Shown: one piece after another, positions 34,691-46,170 of the stretch | Layout of the letters: every line of letters begins with the position of its first letter | How positions within the stretch are numbered: position 1 is the stretch's first letter | Origin: Adiantum capillus-veneris | Lineage: Eukaryota; Streptophyta; Polypodiopsida; Polypodiales; Pteridaceae | Direction: 5' to 3' | DNA: 64,000 bases | Assembly: GCA_014529385.2 (NCBI GenBank) | Contig: CM043971.1 | Coordinates: 92,968,840 to 93,032,839, forward strand | Position numbers and translations under genes: made by a program | Notes under the pieces: model-generated | The model's database searches: none | Told to the model about the DNA's origin: nothing | Seen by the model: the letters and a program-made list of their open reading frames with translations, nothing else

Positions 34691-36119
34691 CTTTTGAAGA
34701 TTTGATGGTGGAGGCTCTAGGAGTCTCATTGCAAGCATTTCTTTTGGGGCAAGAACGGTAGCCATGTCCTTGCTCCCCACACTTAAAACATTTGTGATCC
34801 TTGCGAAAAGTTTCAAGCTCTTCACGAGAGAGTTTATTTTTACCTTTGTAAACTCCTTTCTCCTTGGACCGATTGTTGTTGTTGTTGTTGGAATGGCCGT
34901 GGGAAAATTTTTGGGCATTAATTTTTCCCTTTGCATCACTTTTGTCTTTATTTTCCATGGGTTTGACATTCCATCTAACCCCTTGTTGGAAATTGATGCG
35001 TGAAGCAACCATGGTATGGTGGATTACTTCGTTGATAGAGTCAGGCTGTTGAGAGTTGACATACTTGGCCATCTCCTCAGGTAATCCTGCACAGAATTGT
35101 TGTTTTTGCTCAACAAAGTCTATCTTTTGAAAGACAGTAGCCTTGAGATGTAAATCCCAAAACTTGTCCACATATTTGTGGATAGACTCATGAGAGAGAA
35201 GCCTTAAACTCCGCCATTCAGTGAGCACTTTATCCTTTGCATCACTTGCAAGGAATTGCTTCATGATGGAAACTCGTAGAGTTTTCCATGTCTTTGGTGC
35301 TTCGCCATTGCCTCAAAGACTAGACAACCATTGATGAGCCGATTTTTGGAAGTGCATAGCTACATGGCATAGCTTGGAGGACTCCGTGAAGCCCTCGTCT
35401 CCAAAGGCCGCATCAAATTGTTGGATGAAGGCCAATACTTTGTCGGTAGCACCAAAGGTTCCATCATAGGTGAGAAAAGAGATACTCTTTCCTCCCACTT
35501 TGAACTTATTGAGCTTTTGTGACCTTCTCCATGCAGGGTAAGATTTTCCATGTCCTCCCCTCTTATATTCTCTAGGAGAATAGCCATAGCTTTCATCGGT
35601 AGAGGAGGAAGGTGAAGAAGAAGGAGAAGAGGGTGACCTCTTTCTTGCCCTTTTCTTCCTTGGTTTCCTCTCTTCCCTTTTGGAGTGACAAGGAGAAGGG
35701 CTATGGGTTAACCATTTCCTCTTGGGAGGAGTTGGCGATCGTTTAGTACTCCTTCTTCGTGGAGCCACATCTTCGGAGGAATTTAGGGATTCATTGCTTT
35801 CTTGATCTTTGGATTCCTCCTTTTGTATGGGAGAGAGTCTTCTTTTGGGGGTCTCTTCAAGAGGCCTCGTAAGCTCTTTCTCCTCTTGGAGAGGAAAGGA
35901 AATCCCATGAGTACGAAGTTGGTGAGTAACTTCGGCTTGCAAAGTGGGGTTTCCCATAGCTTGTTGCAACCTAGTGACAAGATAATTAACAAACATGGGA
36001 GCATCATCATTGGCACCTTCATGTGCAAAATCAAAGTTATCAATGTTCATTCTCCTCTCTTGATTATTGTCAGCCATGCTAATTAAACTTACGTGTTTAC
36101 TTAGTGTATGCTTTGGCAA
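34691..36119 (-). pseudogene. G2b gag
   Basis: Starts near 36119-36076 (a MADNNQERRMNIDNF start lies about 14 codons in). The N-terminus holds the capsid entry MFVNYLVTRLQQAMG, then an Arg/Ser/Pro-rich region (35600-35800). The capsid core (35100-35500) is broken by a stop between 35264 and 35313, with SAHQWLSSL before and [17 protein letters not shown] after. A Lys/Asn-rich segment leads to an intact knuckle [14 protein letters not shown] near 34740-34800. Upstream, 36120-36475 is an untranslated leader with no gene seen. Confidence 0.85.
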
Positions 36120-36475
36120 ATCAAAACCTTAGTTGCTACTCCTCTTAGACTTTGAAAATAGGCACTTGAGTATCTACACCCACGGCTTGAATGATTAATT
36201 GTAGAGAGTGGTGGAGAGTCTAACATAGCGAAGTTGTCGAGGGATAGCTCCTTTTGGACTTCTTATGGCTCAATAATGGTAAAGCCATAGGCAAGTCTAA
36301 ATAGACTCCATTATTAAGTTCAAAGATCTCGATGTGTGCACCATATCCCACATAGTGGGCTCAACAAAACCGATAATAGATCCCAGTCCCACTTACCCTA
36401 ATATAATTAACAAAATCAACCATTAATAGTCTACTTAAGGACCTCTCTTCTTAAGCAAGAAAAGAGAAACCAAAT

Positions 36476-36487
36476 GCTCTGATACCA
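36476..36487 (-). promoter_or_regulatory. G2b primer-binding site
   Basis: The minus strand reads TGGTATCAGAGC one base inside the 5' LTR; an initiator-Met tRNA primer is expected. Confidence 0.93.
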
Positions 36488-36488
36488 A

Positions 36489-38079
36489 TGTAATGGAAAT
36501 GGCCTATAACTTTTAGAGTAGAGGAATTAGGAAAGTAGGTGAAGCACTTTTAAGAGATTACTTTGTGAGCATAGCTGGTGAACTTAATTGATGGTAGCAA
36601 CATAAACATGGTACTTAGTTAACTTTACATGAACAATACTTTTACAAGCGAGAGAGTTTAGAGAACATGACAATAGTTGAGGACCGGATTCATATGGAGC
36701 CAGTGACCCCTCCAATAGGCATTTGTATTATAGTTTCTCCCATCAAGAGAGACTTGGTACAATACAATCTTTGTGTTCCTTGTGAACTTGGTGATGCAAT
36801 GAAGATGGAAAGATTTATGCATCACAAACATAACATAACATAAACTTGAAGAAAGCGTTAACTATCCCAAGCCTCAGCCCCAAGGCCTCAAACACCTTCA
36901 AAGGTGGAGAGAGCTAGCAGGGAATGAGGATAGGGAAGAGGAAGAAGCAACATTCCATAGGAGAAAGAAGTAGTTCCTCACTTATCATTACTCTTCTTGC
37001 TAGAATACATAATAGCATGGTAATGGAGATGGAGAAGATGGCAAGCTTAAGCATTGAACCATGACTCTTGGTTGGATTTGCATTCCATAGCCAAGAGTGT
37101 TGGTGTAGGCTTTCACTCTCACAATCTTGGAGAAGGAGGTGGTGTTCCTCAACTTTCACCAAGTGAGAACGGTGTCTCCAATGAGTGTGTGTGATGGTGT
37201 ATACCCCCCTAGCACCCCCCTTTGTTGCTTTGGGCAAAAATTCTACTTGCTACAAGCTCATTGGACCCCTCTCCCCTTAGCCAATCACATCCAGCATGCA
37301 GTCAAGCATATGGGTAGTCTTTTGACAAGTGTCCTCCTTACCCCTTAGAGAGAGAGAGCTTGAAAATATCTAGATATTTGTTAGGTGGAAGTAAAAGCTC
37401 ATTGGATCCCTATTTAGCCCAACCAATAGCATTCAAGCACCCATGTGGTTAAGCTTAGTGAGAGTCTGACATGTGTTCCATGTGCTCTTTTAGAATTCCC
37501 CTAGCTTTGAGATTTTTATGCATAGGAAGTTTCTCAAGCAACTTCCTCATTAAGTGAGTAGGTTCTCTTTTTGACTCAAGCATCTTACCCCCATGCATAG
37601 GAAGCTTCTCAAGAAACTTCCTCACCTTAGTCATCAAGTATGACAAGCACCTTAGGTGGAATTCCCACCTCAAGCACATCCCTAGCTTGCCTAAGTTTAG
37701 GTTGGGTTCCCACCTCAAGCACAACCCTAGCTTGCCTAAGTCTAGATCGGGTTCCCACCTCAAGCACAGCCCTAGCTTGCCTAAGGTTCTGACCTCAAGC
37801 ACAACCCTAGCTTGCTTAAGGTCAAAGAACTTTTAACACTAACCATTGGAGGTCTTTAATGAAGCTAACCCTAAGGTCTTTTAAGCATCATTAGTTAAAC
37901 TTGCTCTTTGGCAGACCATCTCTCATTTGGGCCCCTTTACCATTGGCCCCGTGTTGAGATAGATCCGTAAGCATAGGTCTATATTCTAACCCTTGTTCCT
38001 GTTTATTATCCCATATTAAATGATCAGTTTAATATGAAAAAATCATTTGGGTTGGTTAGATATTAGATATTTGATGACA
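36489..38079 (-). repeat. G2b 5' LTR, about 1591 bp
   Basis: On the plus strand TGTAATGGAAATGG...TTTGATGACA, matching 29333-30978 along its length. It is shorter mainly through fewer bases in the tandem-unit region near 37640-37815. Confidence 0.92.
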
Positions 38080-39326
38080 AGCTCTGTGAAAGCAAGAGAA
38101 TTAATCTGAGGCATCCGACTTAGTGCATCCGCCACTACATTATATCGCCCCTTGCGTTATTGTATATTACAATCATAATCTTGAAGGGTCTCTGCCCATC
38201 TAGCTTTATGGCCCTTCAAGTCTGTTTGAGTAGTAAACCATTTGATACTCTCATGGACAAAAACTACTTCAAACTCGACACCATATAAATAGTGTCGCCA
38301 CTTTCCTAAAGCATGAATTATGGCATATAGCTCTCTCTCATAAACATAATAATTCTGTTGAGCTCTATCTAACTTTTTACTTTCAAAGGCTATAGGTATT
38401 TCCTCCTGGTGAAGTACCGCACTAATGCCTTTATCACTAGCATCAGTCTCTACCACAAAGGGCTTAAGTGGGTCGAGGATTGCGTGGATGGGAGCAGTGG
38501 CTATAGCTACCTTGACCTGTTCAAAATTGCTTTTTTGGGCTTCTTCCCAAGAAAAGGTCTTACCTTTTGCTTTAAGTTGATCCATCATAGGAAGAGTGAT
38601 TTTGGCATAGTCACGAATATACTGTTGATAAAATCCAGCCATGCCTAAAAATATTTGAAGCTCCTCAACTGTGTTGGGATGTGGCCATCTAAGAATGGCA
38701 GCGACCTTGTCAGTTTCCATCTTGATGCCAGAATAAGAGATCACATGATCTAGGTAATTTATCTCTATTTTAAAGAAATCGCACTTGTTTTGCTTAGCAT
38801 ACAGCACGTGAGCTCGTAGCTATTCGAACACTAATCGTAAGTGTTCTATGTGTTCATCTTCAGTCTTACTATAAATGAGAATGTCATCAAGGAAAACCAC
38901 AACAAATTTTCCAAGATAGGGACGTAAGGCACTATCCATGAGTGTCATAAATGTAGCTGGAGCATTGGTTAGACCAAAAGGCATAACCAAAAATTCAAAA
39001 TGCCCGAACCGTGTTCTAAAGGCAGTTTTGGAGATATCTTGTAAAAGGATACGCACCTGGTGGTATCCTGAACGAAGATCTATCTTTGTATAGTATCTTG
39101 CTCCATGGAGTTGATCAAACAACTCATCTACTCTTGGCAGAGAATACTTGTTCTTGATGGTTATGGCATTTAATCTGCGATAATCTACGCACATGCACAT
39201 AGTACATTTTTTTTTTTTTACTAATAGAATTGGTGATGCCCAAGGCGAAGTGCTAAGCCTAATGAAACCAGGAGCGAGGTAGTCATCCAAATGACTCTCA
39301 ACCTCCTTGGATTCTTTAGCACTCAT
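38080..39326 (-). pseudogene. C2 reverse transcriptase and RNase H
   Basis: RT at 38820-39326 starts in the [14 protein letters not shown] region and keeps [27 protein letters not shown] and an intact FLDD ([11 protein letters not shown], near 38880). An in-frame stop near 38818 separates the thumb. RNase H at 38157-38807 has FVVETDASDKGISAVL and YAIIHALGKWRHYLYG. A stop near 38157 precedes the NVVADALSRMP linker, which reaches the G2b duplication at 38080. The wording matches C1. Confidence 0.87.
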
Positions 39327-40279
39327 ACAATAGGTGGTTTACTCACCGGTTTAGTGCCTGGCAAGACATCTACGGCATGATGCACATCCCGTGTAGGGGG
39401 TAAACCCGGTGGTAAATCACTTGAGAACACATCACTATACTCCGTGAGTAAGTGAGTCAGCTTTTTCCGTGCAAAAGGAGAAAGTAAACTAGAGTTATGC
39501 TGGGATGGAGAATCTTGTAATTCCTGTAATGTTTGTTTTACAACAGCTGCACGCTGCTCTATAGAATTAAAATTGAGAGCACTTTTCTCGTTAAATTTGT
39601 TAGCACTTTGTTTATCAATAGAATTCATTGCACTTTGTATACCATTAGAATTCATTGCACTTTGCATACAATTACTAGAATTCACCGCACTTTGCTCTTG
39701 AGAATTCACAAGACTTGGAGGCAAGTAGTAACACAAAAAGAATTCATCTATTAAATCTGCTTTCTACAAAATAGAAAGCTCAGTTGTACATATAAGAGGT
39801 GCATATGGTATATTTTTCTCACCAAGCAAAAGCACATGTTTAGCATTGGCCATAAAGGATAAGGAGTTGTGTTCATAACTAGTGTGCAATGTGTTTCCTA
39901 AACCATGCAACCACTCCCGTCCTAAAACTATATTAGGACGGTCCATGTTCATAACTTGGAAGTCAAGGGTCATCGTATGATCTTGAACAATAAGCTCAAC
40001 CCCATGAACTACCGTCTCCCATACTTCTTTATCATTCCCAGACATCTGCTCCACCACATACTTGTGAGAGCAGGGAGTTTGTGTAAGCTTCAATTTCTTG
40101 ACTGGCTTATAGTTCAAGAAGTTATGAGTTGCACCATCATCCACTAAAATACAAACACGTTTTCCGTTAATAGTGCCATGCATGCAAACCAAATCATGGG
40201 GGCCAAAGGTGGTTTGCCACATTGAAGCAGGCACACACACTTGTGCTTTTCTTTCATATGAAGAACCTCTACAACACAA
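39323..40279 (-). pseudogene. C2 protease and protease-RT linker
   Basis: Retropepsin at 39764-40279 with active site ILVDDGATHNFLNYK near 40090-40150, the same DDGA form as C1. The linker at 39323-39736 contains a low-complexity block in which N-S-A/Q-S-A-M-N-S recurs several times (39580-39710), absent from C1 and so a local expansion, then DLPPGLPPTRDV near 39380-39410. Confidence 0.83.
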
Positions 40280-40295
40280 TATTTAGGAGATGAAA

Positions 40296-41378
40296 TTAAT
40301 GTGAGGTGTTGCACCGTGCGCATGGCCTTTTATTTGCCTTGCAGAAGAGGAGAAGATTTCTTGTTATGGTAGTCTGAAAGACATCTAAAACACAAATTGT
40401 GTTTCTTTGCAAGCTCAAAATCGGCAGTGCTGAGAGACCCACATGGAGTATCTCATGAGTGCTTAGGCTTCTTAGCCTCTTGTGGGTGTGGAGAGGTAGA
40501 TTGTCTCTTATTCCTCCTGGAACGTGTGGGAGATCTACCTCGCCATTGGCTCTTAGCCACATTGCTCTTAGCAAAATTAGTCTTAGTGTAGAGAACATTT
40601 CCTTGCCTCTCTTGGTCATCATCATATCTGTCTGATGGCTTCTTCCAAAGTTTTTGGATGTTATGTCTTGACATGAAGACGATAGTCTTTGTTAAGACCC
40701 CTGTTAGAACCCTGTATCTTTTGGAATTCATCTAGACCTTCTAGTTTTACTATGATTTCCTGATACTTTGAAAGGTACTGTGTGAGAGAGAGGCCAGACA
40801 TGCGGCATGCATCCCATGCTTACCAATTCTTATCTTCTTCATTGGAGTCCAAAAAATCTTTGGAGAAAGAAGCTTGAAACGTAGCCTAAGACGGAGGACG
40901 AGCATCTATTGGAAATGGGTCATCCACCACTTATAGGCCTTGACTTTAAGAGATAGACTTGTTTCCAAAGCCGTCTTTATATCTGGGGTGTGTCTCTATC
41001 TATGAATATCACTCCATTTGTATAAGAACATATTGACCGCATCCTTGTTGCGATCACGCTCTTCCCCGTGAAACTCAGGAATGGTGATATTCTTAAGTAA
41101 TGCATTGCTACCTTCTGCAACACTTGTCTCTTGGACTCCTTGAGTCGTGCGAGCTTGGTTCCCTTGAATCGTGCCACTTGTGGCTCCTTGAGTTGTTTGT
41201 GAATTTATAAATTTCACAAGTAATTCTGTAAGATTGGTTACGTTTGCATTGAGTACAGAGAGGTTGATTTCAAGTACGCTTTGGCAATGTTCCAAAGTCT
41301 TGAAAGAAGCCATATCTACAAGCCCATGATCTCCTAGATCATCATCATCATGCATATTAGTGTCAGCAACACCCGTGG
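40296..41378 (-). pseudogene. C2 gag
   Basis: The N-terminal part at 40996-41378 includes FKTLEHCQSVLEINLSVLNA and ITIPEFHGEERDRNKDAVNM, close to C1 gag. The central core at 40730-40995 is scrambled by frameshifts. The Arg/Ser-rich C-terminal segment (40453-40731) leads to a knuckle at about 40350-40400 read as CFRCLSDYHNKKSS, in which the last Cys is Ser. The start side is cut by P3 at 41378/41379. Confidence 0.8.
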
Positions 41379-41640
41379 TGTTAAGTATGGAGCCTGATTT
41401 ACCCTTGTAATTTTCTGTGGTAAAAGCGCACATTTGTAAGGCCCCCATTATGAGGAGAAGCCATCGTGGGTGAAGGAAAATCACTCACCGGAAACCAAAA
41501 TTTTCACGGACAAGAATCAGGGGCAACTTTAAAGGCCTCGGGGGCGGAGGTCCCCGAAACTTTTTTTTTTCGCCGGAGTATTCTTTTTCGCCGGAATATT
41601 ATGGCCGGACGGCGGCCGAAAAGTGGTCGGAAAACAACCA

Positions 41641-41710
41641 GTCGGTTGGCCGGTGGCCGATAGCCAATGGCTGGTGGCCGGTGGTCGGAAGTCAATGGCC
41701 GGTGGCCGAA
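41641..41710 (+). repeat. P3 LTR minisatellite, 5' copy
   Basis: Degenerate short units built on GGCCGGTGGYCGGAAGTCAAT. The 3' LTR array (46408-46511) is about 35 bp longer, so the array changed length after insertion. Confidence 0.8.
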
Positions 41711-41838
41711 TTCAAAAGCGGACTTGTCTTCTCAAGGGCGGCCACACATGGGCGGATTGGAGGGTCCGATTTGGACTTATTCGCACAAGGGCGGCTACAC
41801 ATGGCTGTCTCTCATAAGAGAGGGCAACCCTTTTGGCC

Positions 41839-41845
41839 TATAAAA
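41839..41845 (+). promoter_or_regulatory. P3 TATA box, 5' LTR
   Basis: TATAAAA in GGCCTATAAAAGGAGGCC; the copy in the 3' LTR is at 46641-46647. It would set transcription start about 30 bp downstream, near the TTTCTACACACATTTC segment. Confidence 0.75.
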
Positions 41846-42158
41846 GGAGGCCATTTCTACACACATTTCATAGTGTGAAGTTGATGCAACAAGGTGAGTG
41901 TGAGGTGGTGAGAGTGAAGCAAGGCGGGAGCTCCATTAAGGGTATAATCCCTTTGTAAACTACTTCTTGTTTTGAAGTACTAAAGCCATTGAGTGGCTGC
42001 TTTCTCGTGGACGTAGCCCACATTGGGTGAACCACGTATATCGTGTGTACTCTCTCTCTCTCTCTCTCTACTCTATAATCTCGTGTATATAAATCTGTCT
42101 CTCTCCATTAAGTAATCTACTCAATTATCTATTTAGCTACGTCTTATTTCCCAACAAC

Positions 42159-42170
42159 TGGTATCAGAGC
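42159..42170 (+). promoter_or_regulatory. P3 primer-binding site
   Basis: TGGTATCAGAGC, two bases after the LTR end. Confidence 0.95.
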
Positions 42171-42229
42171 AAGGTTTGCTCGTAGCTAAATTATCTCAAG
42201 GAAAGGATTCCTTGAATTGAGTGGGAGTT

Positions 42230-43080
42230 ATGGCGGAGGAAGGGAAGCTCAAGATTGAGAAGTTCAACAGCAAAAACTACCAACATTGGAAGATGCAGAT
42301 TGAAGACTATCTCTACCAGAAGGACCTCTATTTTCCACTAGACGGTCTTGCAAAGAAGCCCGCAACAATGGCAGATGAAGCATGGATTGTCCTTGATCGA
42401 AAGGCACTGGGAACAATCCGGTTAAGCTTGGCATCAACGGTGGCCTTCAATGTTTCGGAGATGAAGACCAAGGAGGACTTGATGAAGTCACTTGACGACT
42501 TCTACGAGAAACCATCGGCATCCAATAAGGTATTTCTTATGAAGCGCTTGTTCAATCTAAAGATGGCAGAGAATGGTTCAGTTGCAGAACACATAAATAA
42601 CTTTAACACAAACATAAGTCAACTTCGATCAGTGAAAATCAATTTCGATGACGAAGTGCGAGCTCTCCTTATACTATCATCTCTACCGGATAGTTGGGAC
42701 AGCCTTGTGATGGCTGTAAGTAATTCTATCTCTGGCACAAATACTCTTGAGTTTGATGATGTTGTGGGTGTTCTCCTAAGCAAGGAAATGCGAAGGAGAA
42801 GCACAGGATAATCATCAAGTGCTGCACTATCAGTGGAAACAAGAGGAAGGCCTAAGGAGAGGTTCAAAAACCAAAAGGGTCGTGATCTCTCAAGGCGGAG
42901 CAAGTCACGCACAAAGTCAATTCTTGAATGTTGGAACTATGGCAAGAAGGGCCACGTCAAGAAGGATTGCTGGTCCAAGAAGAAGAAGGAGACAGAGTCT
43001 CAAGACAACAAGCCAACATCGGAGGCCAATGTGGCAGGTAAAGTAAAGCAAGATGCTCTAATTCTCTCATTAGACAATGT
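42230..43080 (+). pseudogene. P3 gag
   Basis: ATG at 42230 (MAEEGKLKIEKFNSKNY), a typical copia gag with LDRKALGTIRLSLA and LKMAENGSVAEHINNFN segments. TAA at 42809-42811 interrupts it, with the frame resuming unchanged. The zinc knuckle near 42928-42970 reads CWNYGKKGHVKKDC: the second Cys is Tyr, which would abolish metal binding. Confidence 0.92.
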
Positions 43081-44486
43081 GTCTAATTCATGGATAGTAG
43101 ATTCCGGGGCTTCATTCCATGCGACACCGCACAAGAAACATTTCCAAGACTACACCAAAGGTAATTTTGGGTATGTATACTTGGGAGATGATGAAGCTTG
43201 TGAGATTGTCGGCAAAGGTACAGTTTCTGTCAAAACTGCTAATGGAAATGAATGGAAGCTTAAAGATGTTAGGCATGTTTCTTCTCTTCGCAAAAATTTG
43301 ATCTCTATAGGACAATTGGATGATGAAGGTCACAACATTGCACTCGGAAACAAACGGTGGAAGATCTCAAAGGGATCTTTGGTGGTTGCCAAGGGTGAAA
43401 AAGTCGGTACACTTTACTTGTGTATTGTTAGCACGCAACCTTCAGCATGTGCAACAACTACAGAAGTTGACAGTGCGGTGTGGCACTACCGACTTGGGCA
43501 TATGAGTGCCAAAGGAATGCAAATCCTTCAAACAAAGAAGCTTCTACCAGGTTTGAAAGAAGTGGACTTAGAGTTCTGTGAAGATTGTGTTTATGGTAAA
43601 CAAAAGAGGGTAAAATTTCAAAAATAAGGAAATGAAAGAAAAAATAAAAAACTTGAGTTGGTTCATTCTGATGTTTGGGGTCCTGCAAGTACACCATCAC
43701 TTGGTGGCTCATTGTACTATGTAACATTCATAGACGATGCGACTAGAAAAACATGGGTTTATGTCATGAAGAATAAATCCGATGTATTTTCCATATTTCA
43801 AAGGTGGAAAGCCTTTGTGGAGAATGAAACACGTACCAAGGTTAAATGCCTCAGATCTGACAATGGAGGCGAATATTGGAGCCAAGCTTTTGAAAGCTTT
43901 TGTGCTAGCAATGGCATTCGGAGGCAAAGGACAACCCCAAGGACACCTCAACAAAATGGGATTTCGGAAAGGATGAAGAGGAAAATCATGGAACGAGCAC
44001 GAAGCATGCGGCTACATGCAGGCCTACCGCTTGAGCTTTGGGCGGAAGCTGTAAGTACGTCTGTGTACTTAATCAATCGGTCACCCTCAACGGCATTGGA
44101 TGGGGGAGTTCTAGAAGAGGCATGGACAGGTAAACTGGTGAATTATGCATTTCTCAAAGTGTTTGGGTGTGAGGCTTTCATGCACATAGATAGAAGCCTA
44201 AGATCAAAGTTAGATGCAAAGTCCAAAAAGTGTTTCTTCATTGGCTATGGAGAAGGAGACTTTGGGTATCGCCTATGGAATCCTGAAGATGGTAAAATCT
44301 TAAGGAGTAGGGATGTAATTTTTAACGAACAAAATATGTACAAAGATTACTTGGAAAGAAAACAAACAAAAGAAACAGGTGATGAGTACATGGAGCTTGA
44401 GGACGGTGAAGACTCAAGGACTGCAAACGGTGACAATGTGCAACAATGTCAACCAAATGAGGAGCCTCAACCTATTCCCCGAAGAT
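43081..44486 (+). pseudogene. P3 protease and integrase
   Basis: Protease has an intact WIVDSGASFHATPHK near 43090. The integrase zinc module (WHYRLGHMSAKGM ... CEDCVYGKQ) is at 43480-43610. TAA 43625-43627 follows it. The catalytic core from 43650 has D at HSDVWGPA, D at RSDNGGEY and E at ISERMKRK. The copia integrase C-terminus (FLKVFGCEAFMHI, KCFFIGYGEGDFGYRLW) is present to about 44340. An indel near 44486 moves the frame before RT. Confidence 0.92.
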
Positions 44487-46110
44487 CTACAGAGCAAGTA
44501 GACCTCCAGAAAGGTTTGTTCCTTCCTTCAACCATCTCTTGATCTCAGATTCTGGAGAGCCAGAATCATATGAAGAAGCTATGCAACATGAATCCAAAGA
44601 AGAATGGACGAAGAGCATGCAAGTGGAGATGGACTCACTACATCGCAACCAAACATGGGAGTTGGTTGAGTTGCCTAAAGGTAAGCGGGCACTTCAAAAC
44701 AAATGGGTGTACAAGCTAAAGGAAGAAGAAGGTGGGAAGAAAAGGTACAAGTCTAGGCTTGTGGTAAAAGGTTTTTCTCAAAAGAAAGGTATTGACTTCA
44801 ATGAAATATTTTCTCCTATTGTAAAAATGAACTCAATTAGGATTTTCTTAAGCCTTGTGGCTGCTCATGATCTAAATCTCGAGCAAATGGATGTAAATAC
44901 GGCATTCCCTCACGGTGACTTAGAGGAGGAAATCTACATGCTTCAACCAAAGGGGTATGAAGTAAAAGGTAAGGAGAAAATGGTTTGCAGATTAAAGAAG
45001 AGCTTGTATGGTTTAAAGCAAGCATCAAGACAATGGTACTTGAAGTTTGATCGATGGATGTTGGATCATGGATTCACAAGATGCAACACGGATCACTGCG
45101 TCTACACGGAGAATTTGGGAGATGGGAAATTCATCATCCTAATGTTGTATGTTGATAACATGTTGATTGCAAGTGCTAACATGCAGGACATCAAAGACCT
45201 AAAAGAGGAGCTGTCCAAATATTTTTCAATGAAAGATTTAGGTGCTGCAAAGAGGATACTTGGTATGAAAATATCAAGGGACATGACGAAGAAGACAATA
45301 AAGCTATCTCAAGAAGATTACATCAAGAAGGTACTAGAAAGGTTTGCAATGCAAAATGCAAAACCAGTTTCTACACCTTTGGCTGGTCATTTTGAACTAA
45401 CGAAGGATATGTGTCCAAAGACACAAGAGGAGATAGCCTATATGTCTAAAGTTCCATATGCTGCAGCGGTAGGTTCTCTAATGTATGCTATGGTCTGGAC
45501 AAGGCCAGACATTGTACATGCAGTGGGAGTTGTGAGTAGGTTCATGGACAACCCAGGTAAAGAGCATTGGCAAGCTATGAAGTGGATACTTAGGTATCTA
45601 AAAGGGACAACAACAAATGCTTTGTATTTTGGAGGAACTGATATTTTTCTAGAAGGGTATGTTGATGCAGATATGGCAGGTGACAAAGATACTCGAAGGA
45701 GCACTACTGGCTATGTGTTCACGGTTGGAGGCACAACAGTAAGCTGGGCTTCAAAGCTGTAGAAAGTGGTTTCACTTTCTACCACGGAAGCAGAGTATGT
45801 AGCAATGACGGAGGCAAGCAAAGAAATTCTGTGGCTTCACAGATTCTTACAAGAGCTTGGATTCAAACAAGACAATTGTGTCTTGTACAGTGATAGACAA
45901 AGCGCCATCCATCTTGCGAAGAACTCAGCCTTTCATTCAAGGACAAAGCACATTGAGGTGAGATATCACTTCATACGCACTCTTTTGGAAGAGGGACAAC
46001 TAAAGCTAGGAAAGGTGCATACAAGTGAAAATCCTGCAGACATGTTTACAAAGGGGGTCAACAAGGAGAAGTTGAGCTTTTGCTCATCTTCAATCGGCAT
46101 TCAAGGATAA
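44487..46110 (+). pseudogene. P3 reverse transcriptase and RNase H
   Basis: RT has NKWVYKLKEEEGGKKRYKSR near 44700 and SLYGLKQASRQWY near 45003. The catalytic motif is YVDN (Asp 45154, Asn 45157) instead of YVDD, expected to block polymerisation. RNase H has VDADMAGDKDTRRSTTGY near 45665. TAG 45760-45762 (SKL-stop-KVVS) splits it, one base from a Gln codon. The remainder to TAA 46108-46110 includes TKHIEVRYHFIR. Confidence 0.92.
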
Positions 46111-46159
46111 GAAGCCAGAATGGAAAGCAGTCATAGGTTTGGTTTGGAGATCAGTCTCC

Positions 46160-46170
46160 AAGTGGGAGAT
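46160..46170 (+). other. P3 polypurine tract
   Basis: AAGTGGGAGAT immediately before the 3' LTR. Confidence 0.8.

Larger units (their letters stand above)
29333..38079 (-). mobile_element. G2b: long-LTR chromovirus, complete, in C2
   Basis: 8747 bp on the minus strand, with 5' LTR 36489-38079, primer site 36476-36487, gag-pol 31370-36119 and 3' LTR 29333-30978. The target duplication AGCTC is perfect (29328-29332 and 38080-38084). It is the only full-length member of the G2 family here; G2A and G2B are truncated relatives on the plus strand. Frames are broken, so it is not autonomous as it stands. Confidence 0.95.
41379..42156 (+). repeat. P3 5' LTR, 778 bp
   Basis: TGTTAAGTATGGAGC...TTCCCAACA. 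It contains a GGCCGGTGG-type minisatellite (41641-41710), a strong TATA element in CCTATAAAAGG (41839-41845) and a CT repeat (42050-42069). Confidence 0.95.

Noticed and set aside
42050-42069. CT microsatellite as a separate repeat of interest.
   Set aside because: It is part of both P3 LTRs and an ordinary feature of them.
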